Assembly: GCA_038318895.1 (NCBI GenBank)
Contig: JBBQCS010000003.1
Location: 1 to 64,000 of the forward strand
Direction of reading: 5' to 3'
DNA from: UBA11222 sp030652895
Lineage (GTDB): Bacteria > Pseudomonadota > Alphaproteobacteria > UBA11222
DNA length: 64,000 nucleotides
Part shown: piece by piece, positions 17,874-27,048 of the stretch
Position numbering within the stretch: the stretch's first letter is position 1
How the letters are laid out: every line of letters starts with the position of its first letter
Translations under genes and position numbers: made by a program
The notes under the pieces: generated by a model
The model's database searches: none
Told to the model about the DNA's origin: nothing
What the model saw: only the letters and a program-made list of their open reading frames with translations

Positions 17874-19403
17874 CTACAGAGGAATATTCGCGTGTTTCTT
17901 CCACGGGTTCTCAAGCTGCTTGTTGCGCAGGCGCTGCAATCCAAGGCTGATCCGCCGCCGCGTTGAATGGGGCATGATGATTTCGTCAATGTAGCCCCGG
18001 TTGGCGGCGACAAATGGATTGAGAAACTGTGTCTCATATTCTTCAGTGCGCGCAGCAATCTTTTCTGGAGACCCAATTTCTTCCCGGAAGATGATTTCCA
18101 CCGCACCTTTGGCGCCCATCACCGCAATGCCTGCTGTCGGCCAGGCAAAGTTCAGATCGCCGCGCAGATGTTTGGACGCCATCACCACATAGGCACCACC
18201 CATCGCCTTGCGGGTGATTACCGTTATTTTGGGCGCCGTCGCCTCGCAATAGGCGAACAGCAATTTCGCGCCATGCTTGATCAGCCCGCCATATTCCTGT
18301 GACGTTCCCGGCAAAAACCCAGGCACATCGACGAAGGTTATGATTGGAATGCTGAAACAATCGCAGAACCGCACAAACCGCGCCGCCTTGCGGCTGGCGT
18401 CAGAATCCAGGCACCCGGCCAGCACCATCGGCTGATTGGCGACAACGCCCACCGGCTGTCCATCTATGCGCGCAAAACCGGTGATGATGTTCTTGGCGAA
18501 ACTTTCCTGTATTTCAAAAAAGTCGCCCTCATCCGCAATTTTGAGGATCAGTTCTTTCATGTCATAGGGCTTATTGGCATTGTCCGGCACCAGCGTGTCG
18601 AGCGACATTTCCAGCCGGTCCGGCGCATCCCATGTGGATCGTACCGGCGCCTTTTCACGGTTATTGGCGGGCAGGAAGCTCATCAAACGACGGATTTGCT
18701 CCAGGGTTTCGACATCATTGTCATAGGCGCCGTCGGCAATGGACGATTTTGTGGTGTGGACGCTGGCTCCGCCCAACTGTTCGGCGCTGACTTCTTCCTG
18801 AGTGACAGTTTTCACCACATCGGGGCCCGTGACAAACATATAGGACGTATCACGCACCATGAAGATGAAGTCGGTCATGGCGGGCGAATACACATCGCCG
18901 CCAGCGCAAGGCCCCATAATCACTGAAATCTGCGGGATAACCCCCGACGCCATCACATTGCGCTGAAAAATTTCCGCATAGCCACCCAGGCTGTCGACGC
19001 CTTCCTGAATGCGCGCCCCACCGGCGTCCATCAGGCCAATAATCGGCGCGCCATTGCGCAGGGCCATGTCCTGTATCTTGCAGACCTTTTGGGCATGGGC
19101 CTGGGACAGCGAGCCGCCAAACACCGTAAAATCCTTGGCGAACACATAGACGATGCGGCCATCAATAGTGCCCCAGCCGGTTACCACCCCGTCGCCCGGA
19201 AAGCGCTGTTCGGCCATGCCAAAATCGGCACAGCGATGCTCGACAAACATGTCAAACTCTTCGAACGAACCCGCATCCAGCAGCAGTTCCAGCCTCTCAC
19301 GGGCCGTCAGCTTGCCCTTGGTGTGCTGGGCGTCAATGCGGCGCTGCCCGCCGCCCTGCCTTGCGACAACGCGCTTTACGTCCAACTGGCCAATCGTATC
19401 CAT
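17874..19403 (-). CDS. pccB: Propionyl-CoA carboxylase beta subunit
   Basis: This is a 509-residue carboxyltransferase subunit. The typical PccB features are LTARERLELLLDAGSFEE near the start, the N-lobe oxyanion region (MDAGGARIQEGVDSLGGYAEIF), GPCAGGDVYSPAMTDFIFMV, and the C-lobe VDVPGFLPGTSQEYGGLI with RKAMGGAYVVM. It transfers carboxyl from biotin to propionyl-CoA in the cytoplasm, feeding methylmalonyl-CoA into the TCA cycle from odd-chain or branched substrates. It is the first gene of a pccB-pccA operon; methylmalonyl-CoA mutase is not in the window. Confidence 0.94.
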   Translation of the reverse strand: MDTIGQLDVKRVVARQGGGQRRIDAQHTKGKLTARERLELLLDAGSFEEFDMFVEHRCADFGMAEQRFPGDGVVTGWGTIDGRIVYVFAKDFTVFGGSLSQAHAQKVCKIQDMALRNGAPIIGLMDAGGARIQEGVDSLGGYAEIFQRNVMASGVIPQISVIMGPCAGGDVYSPAMTDFIFMVRDTSYMFVTGPDVVKTVTQEEVSAEQLGGASVHTTKSSIADGAYDNDVETLEQIRRLMSFLPANNREKAPVRSTWDAPDRLEMSLDTLVPDNANKPYDMKELILKIADEGDFFEIQESFAKNIITGFARIDGQPVGVVANQPMVLAGCLDSDASRKAARFVRFCDCFSIPIITFVDVPGFLPGTSQEYGGLIKHGAKLLFAYCEATAPKITVITRKAMGGAYVVMASKHLRGDLNFAWPTAGIAVMGAKGAVEIIFREEIGSPEKIAARTEEYETQFLNPFVAANRGYIDEIIMPHSTRRRISLGLQRLRNKQLENPWKKHANIPL

Positions 19404-19448
19404 TAAACCCCCGGCTTAAATGCTGCTCTTGTGGCGCTTGGCATAGCA

Positions 19449-20168
19449 TCAATTAGTGTCAGATTCCAGCACTTGAAGCATATGGCCGGCCTGGGTGAAC
19501 GCGGTGAAGGCGCCAGCACGGTTTGCGGCGGCCTGGGCGTCTTCACCCCATTTTTCCCGTTGCCAGTCCTCGTCGACATTCACCACCTGCCAGGCGCTGT
19601 CAATGTCCAGATGTCCTTCCGCCACCGCCAACCCCACGATCAGCGAGCCGCATATGCCAACAGCCGCGCGCAGGGCGCAGAGTTGAAACGGGTCTGCCGC
19701 CGCAATCCGGGCCTGTAACGCTGCCAAAACAGCGCTATCCTGCTCTATCGCGACGATACTACTGGTAACCCGCAGGCGCACCCCGTAGCGGGCCTCCGCC
19801 CAATCCAGAAGCGGATCCCAGGCCTCCACCTGACGCGCCGCCAGCGCCGCCGGCCCATCAGCGCGGTAACACAACAGATCGGTGGCGCCATAGGCCAGCA
19901 ACGCATCTGCAAGTTTGATCCTGTCGTCAGCGCCTCGATCAATGGCGCTGTTCACCAGCTGATTGATGCCCATGCTTGAAAATTCAATATGCGTCTGTTG
20001 GTTTTCCCATTCCACCGCCATCGCTTCCGCCAGAGCCTTGTTACGCACTAGGACTGTTTCACCGCCCGGTGTGCGTATCGGCTTACCGTCCAGTGTTATG
20101 TGATAGCCCCCATCCATTTTTGCTGTCGCGGCAGTTTCATAGAAACGCTTCATCCTGGGGGACGCCAT
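19449..20168 (-). CDS. ATP12 family F1-ATPase assembly chaperone
   Basis: This is a 239-residue ATP12-family protein. Recognisable segments are MKRFYETAATAKMDGGYHITLDG near the start (ATP12 proteins begin with this K(R)FY...LDGRP(I)-TP pattern), AEAMAVEWENQQ, ATDLLCYRADGP and WDPLLDWAEARYG. Mitochondrial Atp12 binds the F1 alpha subunit during assembly; the alphaproteobacterial proteins are presumed to do the same in the cytoplasm. It lies 45 bases downstream... of nothing closer than queF on the same strand (15-base gap upstream) and precedes pccB by 45 bases. Function is inferred from the family. Confidence 0.85.
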   Translation of the reverse strand: MASPRMKRFYETAATAKMDGGYHITLDGKPIRTPGGETVLVRNKALAEAMAVEWENQQTHIEFSSMGINQLVNSAIDRGADDRIKLADALLAYGATDLLCYRADGPAALAARQVEAWDPLLDWAEARYGVRLRVTSSIVAIEQDSAVLAALQARIAAADPFQLCALRAAVGICGSLIVGLAVAEGHLDIDSAWQVVNVDEDWQREKWGEDAQAAANRAGAFTAFTQAGHMLQVLESDTN

Positions 20169-20183
20169 ATCATCGTTTCCTTT

Positions 20184-20642
20184 TTATCCGCGCCCGCGAT
20201 AGTTGGGCACATCCTGCGGTGGCAACCATAGATTTTTTGGCACAGGGCCCGTCTGCCAGAACACGTCAATCGGCATCCCGCCGCGCGGATACCAGTAACC
20301 GCCAATACGCAGCCATTTGGGCGCGATCACCATCTTCAACCGCTTGGCAATGGCAAGCGTGCATTCTTCGTGAAAGGCGCCGTGATTGCGGAAGGATTGT
20401 AAAAACAGCTTCAGCGATTTGGATTCAACAATCCATTTGCCCGGAACATAGTCGATCATCAGATGCGCATAATCGGGCTGCCCGGTCATCGGGCATAGTG
20501 ACGTAAATTCCGGACAGGTGAAACGTATGACATAATCCGTGTCGGGATGCGGATTGGACACTTTTTCGAGCGCAGCCTGATCCGGCGATTTTGGTATCGC
20601 TACTTTCTTTCCAAGTTGCGTAAGAGACATTTTTTTTGGCAT
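20184..20642 (-). CDS. queF: NADPH-dependent 7-cyano-7-deazaguanine reductase
   Basis: This is a 152-residue unimodular QueF, which reduces preQ0 to preQ1 in the queuosine tRNA-modification pathway. The QueF signature is clear: FTCPEFTSLCPMTGQPDYA holds the catalytic Cys and Asp, followed by ESKSLKLFLQSFRNHGAFHE, where the family's substrate-binding Glu-Ser-Lys-Ser-Leu-Lys motif and the downstream His/Glu lie. The length fits the short (YkvM-like) form. It sits just downstream of aapP (11-base gap); no other queuosine genes are nearby, so the link to its neighbours is not functional. Confidence 0.93.
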   Translation of the reverse strand: MPKKMSLTQLGKKVAIPKSPDQAALEKVSNPHPDTDYVIRFTCPEFTSLCPMTGQPDYAHLMIDYVPGKWIVESKSLKLFLQSFRNHGAFHEECTLAIAKRLKMVIAPKWLRIGGYWYPRGGMPIDVFWQTGPVPKNLWLPPQDVPNYRGRG

Positions 20643-20653
20643 GTTCGATTCCG

Positions 20654-21400
20654 TCAGTGGCTGAGTATCTGACTTAAAAATTCCTGGGTGCGTGGGTGCT
20701 GCGGATTATTGAAAAATTCTTCCGGCGCATTCTCTTCGACGATCTGCCCCTCATCCATGAAAATCACTCGGTCTGCAACGGTGCGGGCAAAGCCCATTTC
20801 GTGGGTGACACACAGCATCGTCATCCCCTCCCCCGCCAGTGTGATCATCACGTCCAGCACCTCTTTAATCATTTCCGGATCAAGCGACGATGTCGGTTCA
20901 TCAAACAGCATAATTTCCGGGTTCATGCACAGCGCGCGCGCAATCGCTACCCGTTGCTGCTGACCGCCCGAGAGCTGCCCTGGAAACTTGTCGGCCTGAT
21001 CGGCAATTTGCACCCGCGCAAGATAACTCATCGCCATTTCATGCGCCTGCGCCTTTGGCAGTTTACGCACCCAGATAGGCGCCAGGGTGCAATTTTCAAG
21101 AATCGTCAGATGCGGGAACAAATTAAACGATTGAAATACCATGCCAACCTCAGCGCGAACCTCATCAATCCGCTTCAGATCATTGTTCAACTCGATGCCA
21201 TTAACAACAATCCTGCCCTGCTGATGTTCCTCCAGCCGATTGATGCAGCGGATCAGGGTGGACTTGCCCGAACCGCTTGGGCCGCAAATAACAATCCGGT
21301 CGCCCCGTCTGACAGTCAGGTCAATTTCTTTCAGCGCGTGGAATGCGCCGTACCATTTATTGAGTCCGGTAATTTCAATAGCCATGGAATCTTCGTTCAC
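20654..21400 (-). CDS. aapP: General L-amino acid ABC transporter ATP-binding protein
   Basis: This is a 248-residue ABC ATPase with Walker A (GPSGSGKST), Q-loop (VFQSFNLFPHLT), signature LSGGQQQRVAIARAL, Walker B (IMLFDEPTSSLDPE) and the switch His (CVTHEMGFA). It powers the AapJQM importer for polar and branched amino acids. I keep the GTG at 21400: it overlaps the aapM stop as GTGA and has GAGGGGA 10 bases upstream. The ATG five codons later lacks as good a site. It is the last gene of aapJ-aapQ-aapM-aapP. Confidence 0.93.
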   Translation of the reverse strand: MNEDSMAIEITGLNKWYGAFHALKEIDLTVRRGDRIVICGPSGSGKSTLIRCINRLEEHQQGRIVVNGIELNNDLKRIDEVRAEVGMVFQSFNLFPHLTILENCTLAPIWVRKLPKAQAHEMAMSYLARVQIADQADKFPGQLSGGQQQRVAIARALCMNPEIMLFDEPTSSLDPEMIKEVLDVMITLAGEGMTMLCVTHEMGFARTVADRVIFMDEGQIVEENAPEEFFNNPQHPRTQEFLSQILSH

Positions 21401-22515
21401 GCGCGCCGTGTCCCCTCGTTTAAGCGGGCCTCAAGACGCATGGAATACCGCGACATCGAATAACATATAATCCAGTAAACCAGAGCGGCAAACGCATAGC
21501 CCGTGGCGGCAGTTTGCGGAGTTGCCCAGTTTGCATCGGAAAAGTTCACCTGTATGCTGCCAAGAAAGTCAAACAGTCCCACAATCATAACCAATGTCGT
21601 GTCCTTGAATAGGCCGATAAACGTATTCACGATGCCCGGGATTACCAAGCGTAACGCCTGCGGCATGATAATTAGCAGATTCGCCTGCCAGAAACCCAAT
21701 CCCAGCGCGCTGGCCGCTTCATACTGGCCACGCGGGATGGCCTGCAACCCACCGCGCACCACTTCCGCCATATAAGCGGAAGAAAACAGCGCCACACCTA
21801 TCAACACCCGCAGCAATTTATCGAAATTGGTTCCCGCCGGCAAAAACAGCGGCAACATGACGCTGGCCATGAATAGCACAGTAATCAAAGGCACACCGCG
21901 CCACGCTTCAATATAGATCACCGACAATACACGCATCACCGGCATTTGTGAGCGCCGCCCCAGCGCCAATACAATACCAAGCGGGAATGAAACAACGATG
22001 CCCACGGACGCCACCACAAAGGTCAGCAGCAAACCGCCCCAAAGCGTAGTTTCCACTTCCGGCAGACCGAACCTTCCGCCCGTCAGCAAAATATAGGCAA
22101 TGACAGGATAGATCAGCAATCCAAACACCGCAATGTAACGCCGCCCCGGCATACGCTCGATCATCAACAGGCCAACAGTCAGCGCGCCAGCCAAAAACGC
22201 CAGGTCCACACGCCAGCGTTCTTCAAACGTATAAGTGCCATATATAAACTGACCGAATTTTGCGGCAACGAACGCCCAACAGGCGCCGGCGCCTTCGACC
22301 AGGCAGGCTTCGCGCCCGCTGCCTTGCCACACAGCATCAAGCAACGCCCATTCTATTAGCGGCGGCACGACGGTCCACAACACATACATGCCAAACAGCG
22401 TCAGCAGCGTATTGCTTGCCGAGGAAAACAGATTGCCCCGCAGCCACCCCAACACACCCACATTCATCCCAGGAGGTGGGGTCTCGACCAGATAGGTGTC
22501 GCGAACAAAGCTCAT
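21397..22515 (-). CDS. aapM: General L-amino acid ABC transporter permease AapM
   Basis: This is a 372-residue inner-membrane permease of the HisM/ArtQ family, with the long N-terminal extension typical of AapM/BztC. The C-terminal core has the permease loop that docks with the ATPase (YEAASALGLGFWQANLLIIMPQALR) and the IEAWRGVPLITVLFM segment. Its ATG overlaps the aapQ stop (ATGA) and its stop overlaps the aapP GTG, so the genes are translationally coupled. Confidence 0.93.
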   Translation of the reverse strand: MSFVRDTYLVETPPPGMNVGVLGWLRGNLFSSASNTLLTLFGMYVLWTVVPPLIEWALLDAVWQGSGREACLVEGAGACWAFVAAKFGQFIYGTYTFEERWRVDLAFLAGALTVGLLMIERMPGRRYIAVFGLLIYPVIAYILLTGGRFGLPEVETTLWGGLLLTFVVASVGIVVSFPLGIVLALGRRSQMPVMRVLSVIYIEAWRGVPLITVLFMASVMLPLFLPAGTNFDKLLRVLIGVALFSSAYMAEVVRGGLQAIPRGQYEAASALGLGFWQANLLIIMPQALRLVIPGIVNTFIGLFKDTTLVMIVGLFDFLGSIQVNFSDANWATPQTAATGYAFAALVYWIICYSMSRYSMRLEARLNEGTRRA

Positions 22516-23669
22516 CGTTCCACCAATGCGATACGCGAATTGTAAAAATTCATCGCCGCCGACGTCAGCAAACTAAGGCCGAGATAAACCGCCATGGTGA
22601 TCGTCAGCACCTCGATCGCCTGCCCGGTCTGGTTAAGTACGGTTCCGGCAAATACCGACGCCAGTTCAGGATAGGCCAACGCCGCCGCGAGAGACGAGTT
22701 TTTCGTAAGGTTTAAATACTGGCTGGTCAGTGGGGGAATGATCACTCTTAAGGCCTGCGGAATAACCACGAGCCGCAAGATTTGCGTCCGGCGCAGCCCC
22801 AGCGCCTGAGCGGCCTCACTCTGGCCCCAGCTCACAGCCTGAATGCCGGAACGCACAATCTCCGCAATAAAGGCCGCCGTATAGATAGAGAGCGCCAACA
22901 CCAGCGCCAGCAATTCCGGAATGGCGCGCAAACCCCCGACAAAATTAAAGCCACGCAATTCCGGCACCTCGAAATGCAGCGGCGCCCCGGCAAGCCAGAA
23001 TGTGATCAAGGGCAAGCCAAACAGCAAACCAAGGCTGGGCCACATTATGGGCAGACCGCGCCCGGTCGCGATGCGCCTGCGCTGCGACCAATGGCGCAGA
23101 AAAACAATGCCCAGCAGCGCGATGAAAAATGCCGCAACAACAAATCCGAACCCTGGCTCGCCCACTGGCGCGGGTAAATACAGACCGCGATTATTCATCA
23201 GCAGACTTCCAATCTCCAGACTGTTACGCGGAGCCGGCAGATTGCTGAGCACGGCGGTATACCAGAACAGGATTTGCAGCAGCAGCGGGATATTACGAAA
23301 AGTTTCGATGTACACAGTGGCGAGCCGCGCCACCAGCCAGTTGGGAGACAGGCGCGCGATACCAACCAGAAAGCCCACAACCGTAGCAAAGAAAATACCA
23401 ATCCCGGCCACCAGCAAGGTGTTCAGCAGAGCCACCAGAAATGCGCGGCCATACGATGAGGATTCGGAATATTCTATCAATGTCTGGCTGATGCCAAAGC
23501 CAGCGGTATGCTGCAAAAAGCCGAAGCCGGAGGCGACATTCAGCGCGTTAAGATTGTCTACCGTGTTGGTGACAATGATTGCGATAAACCCACCAACCAC
23601 CAGCACAGCGAGAATCTGAAAAAACCACGCACGAATGCGCGGATCATTCCAGAATGCCTGCGTGCGCAT
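22512..23669 (-). CDS. aapQ: General L-amino acid ABC transporter permease AapQ
   Basis: This is a 385-residue integral membrane permease, the AapQ/BztB partner of AapM. The EAA loop (QSEAAQALGLRRTQILRLVVIPQALR) and YIETFRNIPLLLQI mark the family, and an ~80-residue insert between the early helices is usual for AapQ. It begins 9 bases after aapJ. Together AapQ and AapM form the transmembrane channel. Confidence 0.93.
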   Translation of the reverse strand: MRTQAFWNDPRIRAWFFQILAVLVVGGFIAIIVTNTVDNLNALNVASGFGFLQHTAGFGISQTLIEYSESSSYGRAFLVALLNTLLVAGIGIFFATVVGFLVGIARLSPNWLVARLATVYIETFRNIPLLLQILFWYTAVLSNLPAPRNSLEIGSLLMNNRGLYLPAPVGEPGFGFVVAAFFIALLGIVFLRHWSQRRRIATGRGLPIMWPSLGLLFGLPLITFWLAGAPLHFEVPELRGFNFVGGLRAIPELLALVLALSIYTAAFIAEIVRSGIQAVSWGQSEAAQALGLRRTQILRLVVIPQALRVIIPPLTSQYLNLTKNSSLAAALAYPELASVFAGTVLNQTGQAIEVLTITMAVYLGLSLLTSAAMNFYNSRIALVER

Positions 23670-23678
23670 ACCCGTAAA

Positions 23679-24692
23679 TCAGCGAATTGGCGGTGCGTAC
23701 TGAATGCCACCTTGCGTGTACAAGGCATTCAGACCACGCGGAATACCCAGCGGCGAGTCCTTGCCCACATTTCTGTCAAACATTTCTGCGTAATTGCCGA
23801 CTTTGGCAATAATGTTATAGGCCCAGTCATCTGAAAGCCCCATACCTTCGCCGAATTTTCCCTCCGTACCGAGCACACGGCGAATTTCCGGATTGTCGCT
23901 TTCGCGCATCCCCGCCACGTTCCCGGAATTGAGCCCAAGTTCTTCCGCGTTAAGCATCGTGTACAACGTCCAGGATACAATGTCCCCCCATTGATTATCC
24001 CCATGCCGGACTACCGGGCCCAAGGGCTCCTTGGAGATAATTTCCGGCAGGACAATATTTTCCTGCGGATCCTTTAAGGTGAGCCGGTTGGCGTAAAGGC
24101 CGGACCGGTCCGTCGTATAGGTATCACAACGTCCGGATTCATAAGCGGCAACAACCTCGTCGTCTTTCTCAAACGTGATCGGTTCATACTTCATGTTGTT
24201 GGAACGGAAATAGTCGGCCAGAGTCAGTGACGTGGACGTCCCCATCAATACGCAAACGCTGGCGCCATCCAGATCTTTGGCACTTTTGACGCCAGAGCTT
24301 TTACGCACCATGAACCCCTGCCCGTCATAATAAATGACGCCGCGAAAGTCGAAGCCCAACGCCGTATCGCGCGACAGCGCCCAGGTGGTATTGCGTGACA
24401 GCACATCGATCTCGCGAGATTGCAGGGCGGTGAAGCGCTCCTTGGCCGACAATGGTGTGAACTTGACCTTTTCCGGATCACCGAAAATCGCCGCGGCAAT
24501 CGCCCGGCACAAATCGACATCGATACCCGTCCAGCCGCCCTTGTCATCCGGGCTGGAAAACCCCTTTAATCCCTGGCTGACCCCGCATTGCACAAAGCCC
24601 TTCTTTTTCACGTCGTCCAGGGTGGTGGCGGATGCCGCAGAGGCGAACGCGATCAACGCCGCAGTTGAAGCCAATAGTAGATACCTGCGCAT
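23679..24692 (-). CDS. aapJ: General L-amino acid ABC transporter substrate-binding protein
   Basis: This is a 337-residue periplasmic solute-binding protein of family 3. A cleavable signal peptide (LLLASTAALIAFASAASA) is followed by TLDDVKKKGFVQCGVSQGLKGFS, the standard AapJ/BztA opening. Further motifs are WTGIDVDLCRAIAAAIFG, SRNTTWALSRD and YTTDRSGLYA. It captures amino acids for AapQMP. It is the first and probably most expressed gene of the operon, with a strong AGAAGGGGG ribosome site. The 118-base gap upstream holds no gene and no convincing promoter match. Confidence 0.94.
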   Translation of the reverse strand: MRRYLLLASTAALIAFASAASATTLDDVKKKGFVQCGVSQGLKGFSSPDDKGGWTGIDVDLCRAIAAAIFGDPEKVKFTPLSAKERFTALQSREIDVLSRNTTWALSRDTALGFDFRGVIYYDGQGFMVRKSSGVKSAKDLDGASVCVLMGTSTSLTLADYFRSNNMKYEPITFEKDDEVVAAYESGRCDTYTTDRSGLYANRLTLKDPQENIVLPEIISKEPLGPVVRHGDNQWGDIVSWTLYTMLNAEELGLNSGNVAGMRESDNPEIRRVLGTEGKFGEGMGLSDDWAYNIIAKVGNYAEMFDRNVGKDSPLGIPRGLNALYTQGGIQYAPPIR

Positions 24693-24810
24693 TACGCTAA
24701 CCCCCTTCTCGTGATTGTTTCAGAATCAAGAGATGTTACAATGATGTGCACGTCATCAACAGTTTTTTCGGGAAGGTCAATACAATGCGGTGACATCAAG
24801 CCCGGCTAAA

Positions 24811-26313
24811 TCAGCTGCGCGCCCTGTTCAGAGTGCCCTGGTTCCGCCGGTAGAGATGCTCTTCACTTTCATCCGATAACCTGGTTCCGCCCTGATCCGG
24901 CCCCCCAATAGTCACGCGGTCCGCCGGCAGGCGCAAACTAACTTCAGTTCCGATTTGCGGCCTGGATTGTATGGTCAGCGAGCCGCCATGCATTTCCAAT
25001 AATGCCTTTGCCAGCGGCAATCCAAGGCCGGTGTCATACGCATCGACCACATTTCCGCTTTCCGCCGCCCGCTCAAATGGCGTTAACGCCCGCTGAATTT
25101 CGACCTCGGACATGCCAACGCCATCGTCGGCGATAACGATTTCCAGCCCGCAGTCGTCCGTTGCACGCCAACTGACCCCGACAGTCTGGCCATCTCCCGA
25201 AAAATTGACCGCATTCTCCAGAAGACTAACAAGCGATTGTTTCAGGCGTATGCGGTCAACGGCAAGGCGATATTGCGGCATATCTGGCGCCAGACGTATT
25301 TCCACCTGCTTCATCGCCGCGGCCGGTGAAGCCATGCTGATCGCCGATTCAACCAACATCTGCAAATCAAACTCATCATCAGATAACAGCAGCGAACCGC
25401 TTTCGATCTTCGACAGATCAAGAATATCGTTTATCGTTCCCAGTAACTGGTCCCCGCTCGCCGAGATATCCCCGGCATAGTCCGCGTACCGGCGATCCCC
25501 CAAAGGCCCGAACACTTCCTGCTGAAGCAGTTCGGAAAAGCCGATAATGGAATTCAGCGGCGTTCGTAATTCGTGACTTATATTGGCGATAAAACGGGAC
25601 TTTGCGGCGTTCGCGAGTTCCGCATCCAGAAGAGATCCCTGTAACCGGGTCAGCATTTCCCGCCGCTCAAAGCGCAGCCGCAGCGATTCAGTCAATGTGG
25701 CGTTAGCCGTAAGCGCGCCACGCGCAAAAATCAGTCCGATCAAAGCAACGCCCGCCGCCATGATGAAATAATCAAGTTGCTGTTCCTTCGAAAGACGCAG
25801 GATTACCGGTCCGTTCACACAGACAACGGCTACAATAATTGCCGGCCTCAAAGGCAGGAACTTAGTCATAACTGAGATATTGCCAATCAGCGCCGCCGAG
25901 GCAAGCACACCAATTGTCATTACAGAAACCGGATCCCAGAATACGAAGAAAAGACTGCTCCACGCCGTACTCATGACGCCAATCTGTAAGGTGAAAAGCA
26001 TCGCCCATCTCAGATAATCAGGCTCTGCGCTACCGGAGTTACTAATGGCGCGATTAAAAAGCGCCGAGAGAAGAAGCCCCGAAACGCTGGCCAGCGCGAA
26101 AACGGCACTCCACGCAAGCGCCATAGTCAGGCTGGTCTTTTCCGCAGCAACAAAGCCCAGCGCGATAAGGCCAGCCCCCGAGATAAAGATAAGTACATCC
26201 AGGACGGATCCCTTGGCGATCAAGCGCACTTGCTCGCTTAATATTTCCTCAAGGATTTTACCCTGTGAATCCCTGGCGAACAGCCGGGAAAATAAATTTC
26301 GCAACATAGACAC
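24811..26313 (-). CDS. Membrane sensor histidine kinase (PleC/DivJ-like core)
   Basis: This is a 500-residue kinase. About six hydrophobic segments lie between residues 35 and 205, forming a membrane sensor region without a large periplasmic loop. HisKA follows (FIANISHELRTPLNSIIGF, phospho-His), then an insert containing EVFGPLGDRRYADYAGDI and DILDLSKIESG. The ATPase domain has LLENAVNFS, ADDGVGMSE and DTGLGLPLAKALLEMHGG. The FGPLG insert is very close to that of PleC, which suggests a DivK/PleD-type partner (inference). No response regulator is adjacent. A sigma-70-like promoter lies about 86 bases upstream. Confidence 0.9.
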   Translation of the reverse strand: MSMLRNLFSRLFARDSQGKILEEILSEQVRLIAKGSVLDVLIFISGAGLIALGFVAAEKTSLTMALAWSAVFALASVSGLLLSALFNRAISNSGSAEPDYLRWAMLFTLQIGVMSTAWSSLFFVFWDPVSVMTIGVLASAALIGNISVMTKFLPLRPAIIVAVVCVNGPVILRLSKEQQLDYFIMAAGVALIGLIFARGALTANATLTESLRLRFERREMLTRLQGSLLDAELANAAKSRFIANISHELRTPLNSIIGFSELLQQEVFGPLGDRRYADYAGDISASGDQLLGTINDILDLSKIESGSLLLSDDEFDLQMLVESAISMASPAAAMKQVEIRLAPDMPQYRLAVDRIRLKQSLVSLLENAVNFSGDGQTVGVSWRATDDCGLEIVIADDGVGMSEVEIQRALTPFERAAESGNVVDAYDTGLGLPLAKALLEMHGGSLTIQSRPQIGTEVSLRLPADRVTIGGPDQGGTRLSDESEEHLYRRNQGTLNRARS

Positions 26314-26398
26314 GCCTTAAAAAGAAATTCGCATAAAAATAGCTAGTAAATCGGGTACGTAAAAAAAACTGTAATAAGATGAATTTATTGAAGCGAAC

Positions 26399-26427
26399 GT
26401 TAAAGAATAATTTAGGCTATGTGTCAA
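26399..26427 (-). promoter_or_regulatory. Possible sigma-70 promoter for the membrane histidine kinase
   Basis: On the minus strand TTGACA (26427-26422) is followed after 17 bases by TTTAAC (26404-26399). The -35 is perfect and the -10 only fair. It would give an AT-rich 5' leader of about 80 bases before the kinase ATG at 26313. No other element is seen in the 137-base gap. Confidence 0.35.
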
Positions 26428-26450
26428 CAACTAGCGCCTGGACCGGAAAA

Positions 26451-26906
26451 TTAAGATTCAGGCGTAAGCAAAAACACCGGGATATCGCGTGAGGTTCTGT
26501 CCTGGTAAACTTGATAATCCGGATACATAGCGACCAGACGTGGCCACAACTCCGCCTTGCGCTGTGCGCTCGCCGTACTGGCCTGCACATTCATCGTCGT
26601 TGCGCCGATTTGAACTTGCGCATTAGGCATTTTAAGCAAATTCACTGCCCAGGCGGGAGGTTTATCAGCCCCTGCAAATGATCCTACGATAGCGTAAGTT
26701 GAATCGCCCACATCCAGATACAGCAACGGCGTGGTGCGCGGTTGGCCGCTTTTATTCCCGGTTGTGGTTAACAATATGATCGGCGCATTGAACATCCGCC
26801 CACCAATCCGGCCGCCTGAAATGCGATACAACCAAACATGTGCCTTGGACATCGTGGTCGCGACGAAATGACCAGCTCCCCGCCCTGACGGTTTTGGTGG
26901 TGCCAT
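26451..26906 (-). CDS. Deazaflavin (F420)-type nitroreductase family oxidoreductase
   Basis: This is a 151-residue split-barrel protein of the DUF385/Ddn family. Typical segments are RISGGRIGGRMFNAPIILL, TTTGNKSGQPRTTPLLYL, and PPAWAVNLLKMPNAQVQIG, followed by W-x5-YPDYQVYQDRTSRDIPVFLL. Family members bind F420 or other flavin-like cofactors and reduce nitro compounds or quinones; cofactor and substrate here are unknown. I chose ATG 26906, which has GGGGAG 7 bases upstream, over an upstream ATG at 26936. It is divergent from fabG across 142 bases. Confidence 0.82.
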   Translation of the reverse strand: MAPPKPSGRGAGHFVATTMSKAHVWLYRISGGRIGGRMFNAPIILLTTTGNKSGQPRTTPLLYLDVGDSTYAIVGSFAGADKPPAWAVNLLKMPNAQVQIGATTMNVQASTASAQRKAELWPRLVAMYPDYQVYQDRTSRDIPVFLLTPES

Positions 26907-27048
26907 GACAACTCCCCATTTGAGAATCACAATCATATAAGTTGGACATCACACAGCGCATAAATCAAGGACGAAGTGAGCTATGCTGTATGTCACTATA
27001 TGTGTCATTAGGGTTATTGGCTATTATAGGCGATTAAGGGAGAGAAAT

